This document shows, piece after piece, positions 11,001-21,486 of a stretch of 64,000 nt of DNA. The notes beneath the pieces were generated by a model. The model had not been told where the DNA came from, did not search any database, and saw only the letters and a list, made by a program, of their open reading frames with translations. Within the stretch, counting starts at the first letter, position 1, and every line of letters starts with the position of its first letter. Source of the stretch: Anas platyrhynchos. Lineage: Eukaryota > Chordata > Aves > Anseriformes > Anatidae. Position numbers and translations under genes: made by a program. The DNA is taken from NCBI RefSeq assembly GCF_047663525.1, contig NC_092602.1, positions 3,231,501 through 3,295,500 of the forward strand, written 5' to 3'.

Positions 11001-12714
11001 GGCCTCCGTGACACCTCCTCACCGCAGAGCTAGGAGGCTTTCACTCACGTGTGGCCCTAAGTCTGCCACGCTTCCTGACGGCTGGCGCGGAAGCCCTGAA
11101 GAGCCTGTTTGACAGCCGCAAACACTCACCGTGAACATCTAATCCCAGCACTTCCCAGGGAGATTCCACTTTAACAGGTCTGGCTTTCCGTGATACGTTC
11201 TTGTTGTGTTCCGCATTCTGGCATGTTTCGCACATTTTGATCTGGGAAAGGAAAAATTCGTATCAAAGGACTTTATAATAGGCTGACAATTTCCGTCAGA
11301 TTCGGACTGAACAGGTTATGAATAGGTAGGAGGGGCAGTAACTGTGTACAACTTCCTTCTACCCTACAAAAATAATGGGACAAAAGAGAAAGAGGACAAA
11401 AAACAACAGGCTGACACAGTTCACCTCTGACAAACCTCACCCAGACAGATTTCACAGATGCAATAACCAACTTTCTGAATGTGATCTATACCAAAGACAT
11501 TTCTCACCCCGCTTTGGAGCAAATATTTACTGTATTTTAAACTTCTACTGGCTAGAGAAATTGTCAGCCCCAGGGTGCTGGAGGGGCATGGGCTGCTTGG
11601 ACCACGCAACATAACCGCACTTCTCCAAAGCAGGCCGTGCCGCAGAGCCCTCCTGGAGGGGACTTTCAGCAATACTCTGGGTGAGGCACAGCAGCCCGGA
11701 GGAGCTGATGGCAACACCAAACAGCTCTCATTGCAATAGTTTAGTGACCTGAGGAGCTCTGGCAGGAACCCATCCTGCTCAAAGCCAATCCCACGTTCCC
11801 ATCCTGCCCAAAAGTGCCCTGCATGAGGATGCCAACCTGTGCAGGCTTCCTGAGGCTCTGGGGAAAGACACCCAATTTACCCAGCCGACTCAGGCCATTC
11901 CAGCAGTTTCACCTAGCAGATGGCTTCAAAGCAAGAGCACCAGAAACAACCCCCCCCTGCATTAGGGCTCCTCCAGCTGCTCCCTAGGGTCTCCTGCCTG
12001 AACCCTTTGGGGATACGCCGGTGGCACAGCCACAGCCGATGCTCCCCACTCACCCAGTCCACCACATCCTTCACGATGCCCAGCCAGTAGTAGCGGCTCT
12101 GGATACGGTGCACGGTCTTCTTCTGGCCCAGGTGGTTGCCGATCTCGGTGAAGTGGCTCTCCAGGAACACCTGCCGCCTGCGCTCGGGGTCCACGATCAC
12201 CTCACGCTTCTCCTCCTTCTTGGGCCCCACATAGTAGAGGCAGCCGCCTGCGGATGGGCAGGGAGAAGACATTTTAGTGCCACACACCTCATACCTGCTG
12301 TCCCCCTTACCCCAAACCCCACAAAAACCCCCACCCCACAGCGACAAAACCCTACTGCAGGCAGCATCACCCCCCTCACACACACACACACCACCTGGAG
12401 GCCCCCACACCCCAAAACCACCTCACAGACCCCCGGAGGGGGCAAAATTCCTGTCAGCACGCCCCCCCCCCCCCCACACACACACTGTGAGGCGGCTGTT
12501 TGGGATGGGGAGAGGGGGGTGGCTGCCCACCATCGAGGACGAATTTCTGGGCGTAGCGCTTGAGGTTCTTCCTCTGGATGGAGCAGAAGCTGGGCGGGAA
12601 GCAGCCGTCGGCCAGCAGCCGCTGGATGTCGGCGAACTTGCTGCTGGGGCCGCCCGGCTCGGCCGCCGCCGCCGCCACCACCTCCTCCTCGGCCACCTGC
12701 AGCGCCGCCTCCAT
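8068..12714 (-). CDS. GIN2: GIN2-like domesticated Gypsy/GIN-type integrase, 424 aa, 8 exons
   Basis: Coding exons in transcript order: 12714-12531, 12247-12054, 11241-11130, 10718-10580, 9964-9910, 9362-9105, 9019-8909 and 8289-8068 (stop TAA). Total 1275 nt, every junction GT-AG and in phase. Residues 1-61 are an Ala/Glu-rich leader. An HHCC zinc-binding site follows (H93, H100, C130, C133), with the RYYW motif at 113-116. Residues 157-310 are an RNase H-fold integrase core with LDVHGPFPET and VTDYFTKW. Of the acidic triad, D161 and E256 (in DERSAEVL) are present, but the residue expected to be the middle Asp is S220 in YASQSWDF. The C-terminus has a basic stretch (KRERKSMKRKSR) that could be a nuclear signal. 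No gag, protease or RT is present, so this is a host gene with seven introns, not a provirus. Similar in type to GIN1; the GIN2 name is recalled from work on vertebrate GIN genes and the choice between relatives is not tested. Confidence 0.82.
12379..12487. repeat. CA-rich and poly-C simple repeats
   Basis: A (CA)n run near 12379-12393, then a C15-16 run followed by (CA)n at about 12461-12487, all within the first intron of the GIN2-like gene. Such runs are prone to length errors in assemblies. Confidence 0.85.
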
Positions 12715-12857
12715 GCTGAGGGGAACCGTGACGGGACCCCCCCCGTGCGCGCTCCCGCCTCCGGGAGCCTCCGGGAGCGCGCACCCCTTGCCGGGAGCGC
12801 GCCCCGATTCCCCTCAGCCCCTCCTCAGGAGCCGCTGCTCAGGGGCCGGGCGGGAAC
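12715..12857. promoter_or_regulatory. Bidirectional CpG promoter of GIN2-like gene and OGFOD2
   Basis: The two start codons are head to head, with only 143 bp between them. The interval is very GC-rich. It carries repeated CCGGGAGCG elements (three copies between about 12764 and 12805) and a YY1-like AACATGGCGGC (12855-12865) over the OGFOD2 start codon. No TATA box is seen. Both 5' UTRs must be very short or overlap. Confidence 0.75.
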
Positions 12858-15800
12858 ATGGCGGCGGCGCGGCCGTTCCGGGCGTGCTCCTGTTTCTTCT
12901 CCGCTAACATCTTCGTGAGGCGCTGCGGGCTGCACGTTCGGTACCGGCACCGGGAGCAGCTCCTCAGCGACTACGGGACGGTAACGGAGGAGGGCAGCGG
13001 GCAGAGGGCGGGGGGGGGATCGGGGTTCGTCCCACTCCCCCCCCCCCTCCCGGGTCGTTGCTCACCGCCGTGTGGGTTGCAGGAGCTGAGGGAGCGCGGC
13101 TGCGGTAGCCCTGAGGTGTTGGAGGATGTGGTGAGGGAGGTGAGCGGCGAGGGGACAACTGGGGGACATTGGGGGACAATAGGGGGAGTTGGGGAGGGGG
13201 CTGGGGGTCGGTCTCTGGGTGTAGGTGGTTGTGGTAGGGCTGAGGGAATGGCCTCCAGTTGTGCCAGGGGAGGTGGAGGTGGGAAATTAGTGTTCAGGTT
13301 GGAAATTTCGAGGTGTTTCTCCTCAGAAAGAGCAGGCAGGCATCGGGACGGGTGGCCCAGGATGGTGGTGGCGGCACCATCCCTGGGGGTGTTCGAGGAG
13401 AGGTTGGATGAGGTGCTTGGGGACGTGGCTCAGCGGTGACACTGGTGGTGTGGTGATGTTTGGGCCAGCTGATCTCAGATCTCATTTCCAACCCTAACAA
13501 TTCCGTGATCCTGCTCGGATCAATTCCCTGGCTCCCCAGGCCAGCGAGCTGTCAAACAGCCGGCTCCAACTCCACCCCTCCTTCCTCGTTTTCCCAAAAT
13601 GTGCCATAACTAATCTCACGGCGGGTTATTAAAGATGAAGAGTTACCCGAATCAGCTGCTGCTCCAGCTGTTTGGTCTGCGATGACAGATCAGCCTGTCC
13701 CGACAGCGCTTAGCAGTAATCCCTTCGTGACAAGTCTGGTCTCCTTCCTAGCAAATGTCTTCATCTTGGACAGCGCTTGTGCTGTCAGGATGTAAGCCAG
13801 GCTCTCAAGGCGTAGGCCGGTGACTCACGAGGTGTCAGAAATGCCTGAAAGGGTTGAAAACTTGCAGCTCCACGTGACATGTCCATGGAAAGGCTTCAGT
13901 TATTTTTTTTAAGCCATCCGCTGTGAGAATGCGTCTCAAATCTCTCTTAGGAATTTGAATTTTTAAATATTTATAGGTTTTGTCTTGACTACAGAAAAGC
14001 AAGGCACGTACTCTGTCTCCCAGAGGTACACTGAACAAAAATAATTGGTTTGAAACAATGAGCAGGTTCTTTGAATTGTTTTAGTTATCCATTTGGATTT
14101 TCTAACGAGATGCTGTTTATTCCTAGATCGAGGCAGAAGTGCAGAGAAGAAAGCAGCTAATCCATCAGTCAGCAGAACGCAAAGCCATCATCGCCAGCCG
14201 TTACAAACGAAAACACCCCGAAGTGTACGTTCTTCAGGTAGACACTGGGTTTGAAATCTATTTTGAACCCAAGGAGCTGGCTGAGGGTTTGTTTTTGCAG
14301 TAGGGAGCCCTCTTGTCATTGGGATTGTGCGCAGTTCTAGAGCTGTGGCAGCCTGGCTCATTCTCCAGGCAGGATTCCGCCAGGTTTGTAGCCGGATGAG
14401 GGTCGTTCGTTGTTAAAGCTGCACCAGCACCCGGTACTCAGCTCAGAATACCATCAGTAATTTGGATCTGAAGCATCCCTGCGGCACACAGGGTTAGTGA
14501 AGGCTGAGGGACAGCTACAGCAATCGGCTTTTATGCCCATAACTCACAGAGAAGTTCCGAGTTGCTCTCAGCTGGAGGCTGGCAGCCGGCTGCCTGCCTG
14601 TGTGCACCCCTCCCTGAGTTGCTCTGTTGTGCTGAGGCCAGGACAAGATGTGAAATCCTTTAGGAATGACTTTGCATTTATCCGTTAGGTGTCCACGCTG
14701 TGAGTCAGGCTCTTTCCCATCATGTGAAGGATAAATCTGGTCGGTTATATTTAGAAATACTCACAGACTACAGGAAAACACAATTTACTAAACCACTAAA
14801 AACACCAGTATCGTTTTCTGCCACAAAAGTAACCCAAGTCTCACCATCAGCCTTGCTCCCTAGACTCTATAAAGTTTCTATGCCTTTGTGGAAGCCCGTT
14901 TCCCTCTGGGGCTGTAAAAGACAGTGCAAGCTAATTGTGTGTCTGTTTGTATTTGTCTTCCTTCCCTGGATGCCAGGATTCTTTCCTGGCCCCGGAATTT
15001 TTAGAAATCGTTAGCTACTGCACTTCACCAGATGCTCATCTCGATGGCCTCCTGCGCTACACCGAGTCCTTCTCAGGTAAAAAACAAAACAAAACAACCC
15101 ATCATCGACAAAGAGCACCCGCGTGACGCTGAGCCTCAGCGATGACAGCTGTTTTCGAGCCCTGTCTTTAATAGCTCGGATTTGATATGCAGCCGAGACG
15201 AGCAGGATGTTATTTTCTGCCTGATGAGAGTCTCTGGAGAGGCAGTGTTGTGCAGCAGTTGTGCTCTGGATGAGATCCTGTGTTCTGCCTTTCCTGTCCC
15301 AGCCTGCTGATGTCTCAGCAGAGGCTCTCGCTGCAGCAGGGCTGGGGTTTTGGTTGTACTGTAACCTCACAGGGGAGCCCGCTGAAGGAATCCTGCTTGC
15401 TAGGAGGGCTTGGTTTTCCCTCCCCAGTGCTTTCCCATTTCAGACAATCCCCCTAGGTTAGTCTGAGCTGAAATATTCTCAGTCTGGCTTTCAGCCTTTT
15501 TAAAAGAGATCTGGGTTTTCAGCTTCCCTGGTGGCATTCGTGAAGCTCTCTTTGTACCAGAAATGCTGAGAAAAGCTGAAAAGTTGTCTCCTTTTCTCAA
15601 AACAGAGAAAAATGTGCGTGCAGAGCTCTGCTCTCCAGAGCTTCTCAGAGCATTTCCGTGGCACCTACAGCAGGCATTTAAATCGGTGCCAGGGCTCGTA
15701 ACTGGCTGGAGAAGCCTGGAAGCAAGGGCCCAGCGTGCAAAATAACAAATCCATCCCAGAGCCAATCCTCAAGACCAGTGCCAATCCTCTGAGCAGCTGG

Positions 15801-17733
15801 AGCACGACGCGAAGCGTGTGGGTGCTGCGTTCTCACCAACATGAGCACAGTCTAGCTCGGCAGCACAACAGCCAAGCACACCCCTGCCTGTTATTTCCCC
15901 AGCTGTCTCCCTTCTCTTGGCAGATAAGAGGATCTATCGGCTGCCAGTGTTCACGGAGGAGTTCTGCCGAGCCTTTGTTGAGGAGCTGGAGAACTTTGAG
16001 CAGTCGGACATGCCGAAGGGCAGGCCCAACAGTATGAATAACTATGGGGTAGGACTCAGCAGCTCTCGTGCTTCTTTAGGGGGAGCGTTCACGAGCAGAC
16101 TTTGTTTACCTTGTTTCAGGATCCTTTCCATTCCAAAATGTCTGTATTTGAGTACAGCTTTGTTTGGGTACAGCCTCCTTAAAGGCTGAGGGAATGTGAG
16201 TGACTTGTCTGGAGACAAAAGGACAGGGAAAGGCAGGGACAGGGTGTGGGAGCTGGTATCTCAGAGCAAAGAGTGCCTTGCTTTTAAACAACACGCCTCT
16301 AAATCAAGGCGTCTGGTTCTAAAGAACACTCAACTTTTGATCTTACTCTGTTCACCACCACTTTCCATCTGATCTTCTTTCCTCTCCCTGTAGCTGGAAT
16401 CTTTGTTCTTTGGCTCTTTATCTGAGCAAGCAGCAGTGTTGGAAGAGAACAAGGCAGCTTAGTACTTGATGAAGCAGCAGAGAACCCAGCTGCCGGTCAG
16501 CTGCTCCCAGCTCCTCTCTCTGTGGCAGGTCTTGCTCAACGAGATAGGGATGGATGAAAACTTCATCACGCCCCTGCGGGAGAAATACCTGCGGCCCATA
16601 ACGGCTCTGCTCTACCCCGACCTGGGGGGCGCCTGCCTGGACAGCCACAAGGCGTTCGTGGTCAAGTACGCGCTGCACGAAGACCTGGATCTCAGCTCCC
16701 ACTATGACAACGCAGAGGTCACCTTAAACGTTTCGCTGGGGAAAGACTTCACAGAAGGTGGCTTGTACTTCGGGGATTTCCGGCAGGTACTGGGCACATT
16801 CCTTACCTGGAGCCTGCTTCTGTTCCCCTCTAATCCCAATTCCAAGGCATTGACTGTTCTAAACAGCAGTTGTTCACTTCTGACAGTCCAAAGCACTCTG
16901 TCCCTTCCCCTTTTTTTCAATGTAGTGGTTATACAGGAACCTTTTCTGCAAGGAACAAGATCTCCCTGCTCAAGCTAACTGCAGCCAATTCAAAGAGAGG
17001 AGAGAGCTGTGGTAGTAGAAGGCAGAGTGAGACAAACCAACCCATCTTCCCTTAAGGAAAAGGATGAGCAGGGAGGTGCTGAGTGACAGGGAAAGAAGTC
17101 ATTTACTTCACATGAGACTTGCACCTAATTCTGTAGCCCCTATTCTCTAAGAATAGGGCTAATCCCCCTCTAAGAAGGGGATTCTTCACAGGAGAGGGGT
17201 TAAAAAAACCACCATACACTGGTGAAACTTTTTTTTGGACTGAAACTCTGTCTTTGAATTCCCTCTGGACCTGTCACTGCAAATGCCTTACCTGAAAGCA
17301 GTTGTACCAAAGTGCTGCCAAGCCACCAGTGGCTGTGTTTGAGGTACAGCTCATCCTTTCCCTGTTGCTTGTTGAAGAAATCAAAGTTTTAACTTGCTGG
17401 CCACTGTTCTTCAGGGACTTTCTGGTATAATGCTGTACCCACCTCCCTTTGTTCCAGGATCCCAGCCCCGTGCCCAGCTACATCGAGGTCGAACACGTGG
17501 GGACCCAGGGGCTGTTACACAGAGGAGGGCAGATCCACGGGGCGCTCCCCATCGCCTCGGGGGAGCGCTGGAACCTCATCGTCTGGATGAGAGCCTCGGC
17601 CATCCGCAACCGGCTCTGCCCCATGTGCAACCAGAAGCCCGAGCTGGTCGAAGCAGAGGGGTTCGGAGACGGCTTCACGGAAAGCGCTGAGGACGACGTG
17701 CCCGAGACTGTGGATCTCTGTTCGCTGTGGTAG
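12858..17733 (+). CDS. OGFOD2: OGFOD2, 2-oxoglutarate and iron-dependent oxygenase domain protein 2, complete (349 aa)
   Basis: Seven coding exons: 12858-12980, 13083-13139, 14127-14237, 14977-15076, 15924-16048, 16529-16786 and 17458-17733 (TAG). The total is 1050 nt, 349 residues against about 350 in human, with all phases consistent. The N-terminus has the family pattern RCGLHVRYR. The centre has EQSDMPKGRPN.MNNYG. The C-terminal half is the prolyl-4-hydroxylase-type dioxygenase fold. Iron ligands are visible as H230 and D232 (SSHYDNAE) and H285 (GGQIHGA). R295 (ERWNLIVW) is the expected 2-oxoglutarate-binding basic residue, so the active site looks intact. CPMCN..PELV near the end is also family-typical. 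The substrate is not established. The gene shares a promoter with the GIN2-like gene, and ARL6IP4 begins about 700 bp downstream in the same direction. Confidence 0.97.
13190..13515 (+). mobile_element. CR1 LINE fragment (3' portion)
   Basis: Follows the avian CR1 consensus in order: GGGGGTCGGTCTC, AATGGCCTCCAGTTG.GCCAGGGGAGG, a CTCAGAAAGAGC block, GGCATCGGGACGGGTGGCCCAGG, CCCTGGGGGTGTTC, GAGAGGTTGGATGAG, and a degenerate end TTTCCAACCCTAACAATTCCGTGAT. It fills much of OGFOD2 intron 2 (13140-14126) and is in the same orientation as the gene. Confidence 0.9.
14238..14976 (+). other. OGFOD2: OGFOD2 intron 3, no recognised content
   Basis: Flanked by CTTCAG|gtagac and tgccag|GATTC. No repeat or RNA gene is recognised. 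Introns 15077-15923, 16049-16528 and 16787-17457 are likewise without recognisable features apart from short T and A runs. Confidence 0.65.
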
Positions 17734-18109
17734 CAGGTGCTAGGGCACCATTTCTCTGGACCAAGTTGCCTAAAGCTGTTTTCTGCCCTTTCGGGCTGCT
17801 CTGACAGACTCTGGTGGATGCGTGAGTTGTGTCAGAAGTCACTGGCACCTTGCTGGGGATGCAGAACCAGTCCTGCCGGGCTGGGGAAGCCGCCTGCGTC
17901 CCCTGCTGGTACTCAGCCAGGTGAGGGCTCACCCCCAGCGTGGTGGGGGGATGCTTGGAAGGTGTAGAAAGCCTTCAGGTGGAGTCACCGCAAGGGCTCT
18001 GGGAATATTTCAGGGGTACGGGAAAAATAACTGAAGCTGCTTGGCCTTTGTGGAGGCCTCTGTGCCAACAGCAGGGTTGCAAGGCTCTGTAAATGGGAAA
18101 GACCAGTGC

Positions 18110-18146
18110 AATAAAACCACATAACCCGCAGAAACAGTGCAATAAA
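18110..18146 (+). terminator. OGFOD2: OGFOD2 poly(A) signals, two AATAAA in duplicated context
   Basis: AATAAA occurs at 18110-18115 and again at 18141-18146, each inside the same block CAGTGCAATAAAACC. The 3' UTR from the stop would be about 400 nt. Confidence 0.75.
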
Positions 18147-18379
18147 ACCCGAAATTTGCCACTTCTCTGCTATTGGCGGGCAGTCCTGGCCTCTCCCAGG
18201 AGAAAAGCTTTTGGGTTGCGGGGCAGCAGTGAGAGATCTGCCCCAAACCGAGATAAAAGCGGCTCAGAGCAGGCTGCTGGGAATGGCGTGGGGTTGTCAC
18301 CACTGGAAATTTACCTAAAACAGGCTCAGAAAAACCCACCGGGAGCAGTACCGGGAGCTCTGATCCCCTGCGGCGGCCG

Positions 18380-18710
18380 AGGGGGTGCCTCGAGGGCTCC
18401 AGGAGCTCTTCGGAGCCATGGGCCCTGCCGAGCCCCGGAACCAAAGCGCGCGGTCCCGTTGCCAGCCGGCGCCGAGCGCTGCGGACCGGAAGTGAGGGGG
18501 GGACCGGGCCGGAGGAGCAGCGGCGGCGGCGGCGCGGCCCCGGCCCGCGGTGAGGCCGGGGGGCGCCGCGGGAGGGGAGGAGGGCGCATGCGCGCGGCGG
18601 CGGCACCGGGGGGGGGGCGGGGGGAGGGTGAAAGGGGCCTTAAAGGGGCAACGCTGCCGGGGCCCGGCTCTTAAAGGGGCCGCTCCCTTCTTAAAGGGGC
18701 CGCGCCCTGC
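18380..18710 (+). promoter_or_regulatory. ARL6IP4: ARL6IP4 CpG-island promoter and noncoding exon 1
   Basis: CpG-dense block with an ETS/GABP-type site ACCGGAAGTG (18485-18494). It is followed by a likely noncoding exon ending at CCCGCG|gtgagg (exon end 18549). The coding exon's acceptor cccgcag (exon start 18916) requires an upstream noncoding exon, which this provides. Downstream in the intron are three copies of TTAAAGGGGC and a G-rich run. Confidence 0.65.
18650..18700 (+). repeat. Three copies of TTAAAGGGGC
   Basis: Exact decamers at 18650-18659, 18671-18680 and 18691-18700, spaced 21 and 20 bp start to start, with a related GAAAGGGGCC just before them. They lie in ARL6IP4 intron 1, at the edge of the CpG island. 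Confidence 0.85.
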
Positions 18711-18927
18711 AGGCTGCTGGCGGCCCCTGCTGTCTCCCGGGGGGGCGTCAGGGCGGTAATTAGCTGGGGATCCTCGTGCCCCTCATTAATTGGGGGCCCT
18801 CGGAGCAGCCCCGTCCCCCAGAGCTCCGGTGGCTGCCCAAGGACGAGGTGGTCCCAGCCCTGGCTGCGGCTGGGTTTGGGTAATTTTGGGGATCCCAAGG
18901 GCGCTGTCCCCGCAGGGCTGAGGCGCC

Positions 18928-21486
18928 ATGGCCCGCAGCCAGCCGCGGAAGCGATCGCGGAGCAGGAGCCGGAGCAGGCAGCAGAGGAAGGAGAAGCGCA
19001 GGAAGAGCAGCAGGGAGCTGCACTCGAAGCCCGGCAGCAGCTCCCCGGGGAGGCGGCCCTCGGGGCCTCACAGGCACGGGTCGAGCTCAGCAGCCACCAA
19101 GGAAGGTAGGGAGAGGCCTGCGACCCAACGTTTTTAACGGGTTTTCTTGGGGCAGGTGGACAAAGGGGGCTTGGGTGGGAGAAAAGGATCCCTGCCTGTC
19201 ACATCAGCGTGTGCTTTGTGCCCGTTTTGGTGGCAGCACCGAGGGGATTTGCCCTGGGGCTTTGTCTTCGTGCTGGGAGAGGAGGGCACCAGCAACGGGA
19301 ATCCCTGCTGCTACAGGGCCACAGCTGCCCTGCTCACCCTCTTCTTATGCATTGCAGAAAAGAAGAAGGAAGGAAAGAGCAAAAAGAAGAGGAAGGCAAG
19401 CACATCGTCCTCTGAGACGTCTTCCTCCTCCAGCTCCTCCTCGTCTTCGTCTTCTTCCAGCTCCTCTTCCGATGACTCCAGTGACAGCGAGCCCAAAGCA
19501 AAGAAGAGTCAACACAGCAAAAAGAAGCGAGCGAAACACAAAGAGAAAAAGAAGAAGAAGAAAATAAAAAAGAAATCCAAAAAGAAGTCAAAAGAAAAAC
19601 CTACGGAGGAGAGCACCAAGGCAGAAGTGGTGCCTGGCCCCTCACTGGAGCAGTGGCAGAAGGAGTCGCTGGTGGACTCCGGGCCAGGTAACGTTCACGT
19701 TTCCCTCTTGCTTAGCCAGGGAACACTGCAGTGGGGAAAAGCTCCTGCGCGTCCCCTTTGTGGGATCCACGCCGAGTGTTGTAGCAGAGCTGTGCACGGA
19801 GCAGTCCCTGACTCCTCCCTCCTGTTGCCTTTGAGCAACACTAAGTAGAAGTAAGGAGCTACATACATAGATTGGTGAGTTTTTAGCTCTAATTGTGGCT
19901 GTAAGGTGGAAAAAGAGACACCAAATTAAAGGACACAGCAGTACCAACCTGGCAGAGCTTTGGGGCCATCCAGCAGCCCTTCTTTGGTGTGGTTTGTCAC
20001 TGACCCACAAGCACTGCAGGGATCTGGTGCTGTGTTCCTGACTGCTCATTGCAGGCACGCTGCGGTGCCGCTCGAGCACAGCTCTGACTAATGGACACCT
20101 TCCAGTCCTGACAGATGAACAGAAATCCCGCATCCAGGCTATGAAGCCAATGACGAAGGAGGAATGGGACGCGAGGCAGAGCGTCATACGGAGAGTCGTG
20201 GACCCTGAAACGGGGAGAACCAGGTACGGGCCCTCGGGGCAGAAAGGAGGCAGGATCTCCCTGTACAGGTGGTGAGGGGAGGAGGCTGTTCTGCTGTATG
20301 GGGCCATGTCCCCTTTATCCCCTTCAGCAGCAAAAGCCTGAGCTGAGGCCTTGCAGATCCCTCCTGTCAGCCCTGCAGATGGCACGTTGGGCACCCAAGG
20401 GTGACATTGTGCTGGGTTCCTACACAAGTGGCACTGGGCTGCCTCCCAGTGGAGAGCTGCAGGTGGCAGAGCTCCCTTTTATTTAATCCTTGTGGCTGGA
20501 GTGGTTCAGCTGTGTCCCATTAAATGGGGCCCTGCCCCTGCAAAAGCAAAAACCAGAGGGGGGTGGTGGTGCTTCCACACCCTCCCTGTTTCATGCTCCT
20601 GCCTTTCAGGGCTGAAATGTGCCCTCAGCACCTGGGGCTGAGTGGGCAGGGAGCGTGTTTTGCTTGAGGTTACAGACAATCAGCCTGAAGTTCGTTTAGC
20701 TGCCAACTAGAAATGACCCAGATTTTAATAAACTGCATCCTCCCAGCGAGCAGCAAACATCGTGCTGAAGAGAATTGGGCATGACAAGTCCGGTCTTAAA
20801 ATAGAAGGCAGCCTGCGGGGCTTAGGGAGGTGTGGAGCTAAGGTCAGTTCCCCGGTAGGCACGTAATGAAGACAATTAAATTCCTGCTCGTGGTTGGAGG
20901 TGGGAGCTGCCTCTGACACTGCTGGAAATTTGTGCAGCTGAGATGCTCCGGGGCCTGGCTGCCTTTCAGGCCCAAACTGGCTCCCGTTTATGAGTGGCCC
21001 CTGTGTGCTTCGGGCATTCGGGAGCAGACCTGAATTCAGTGCATAAACAAATAAAATAAGGAAGGGGTTTTGCAGAGGCTGGGTCTGAAGCAGTAGCTGT
21101 CACAACTCATGGCCCTGTCCTTGTCTTCCAGGCTTATTAAGGGAGATGGAGAAGTTCTAGAAGAAATTGTCAGCAAGGAGAGACACAAAGAGATTAACAA
21201 GGTAACGGGGGGCTCGTCACCATCACTGACTGCTGGTGGGAGGGCTGGGGGGGCCACAGCTGAGGGGCTGCTGCACCCAGAGGCGTTGTTTTCGCCTCCT
21301 GGGACCTGAGTGGCTCCACTAGGGCAAAACCAAGCCCTGGCAGCCCTGCAGCGGCCCCAGCGGGTGGGTGCTGGTGGATTTTTGTCCTCGGGAAGGCCGT
21401 GCTCTGAGGGCCTGTCTCTCCCTTTCCAGCAAGCCACCCGGGGGGACGGGCTGGCCTTCCAGGTGCGGACGGGGATGCTGCAGTGA
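18928..21486 (+). CDS. ARL6IP4: ARL6IP4 (SRp25-like) Ser/Arg/Lys-rich nuclear protein, complete (250 aa)
   Basis: Five coding exons: 18928-19105, 19358-19687, 20106-20223, 21132-21201 and 21430-21486 (TGA). The total is 753 nt and all phases agree. The ATG sits in gcgccATGG and opens [17 protein letters not shown], a short RS stretch. Exon 2 encodes basic runs, a serine run of about 20 residues, an acidic SDDSSDSE patch, and then a long lysine-rich tract, consistent with nuclear or nucleolar targeting. The conserved C-terminus reads [26 protein letters not shown], then [22 protein letters not shown] and [10 protein letters not shown]. The 20106 acceptor (ttccag) is preferred to an upstream ag near 20054 because it restores GPVLTDEQ exactly. 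Family members bind ARL6 and have been linked to splicing regulation. Codons in exon 2 are biased to TCC/TCT/TCG and AAG, giving strong strand composition skew. Confidence 0.95.
20224..21131 (+). other. ARL6IP4: ARL6IP4 intron, no recognised content
   Basis: Flanked by ACCAG|gtacgg and ttccag|GCTTATT. No repeat family, RNA gene or coding similarity is recognised. Introns 19106-19357 and 19688-20105 are the same. Confidence 0.65.

Noticed and set aside
8068..12714. Intact LTR retrotransposon or provirus
   Set aside because: No gag, protease, RT or LTR is present, and the integrase region is split by seven well-formed introns, so this is a host gene.
20054..20105. Upstream acceptor for ARL6IP4 exon 3
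   Set aside because: It would insert about 17 residues not seen in the family, whereas the ttccag at 20105 restores the conserved PVLTDEQ junction.
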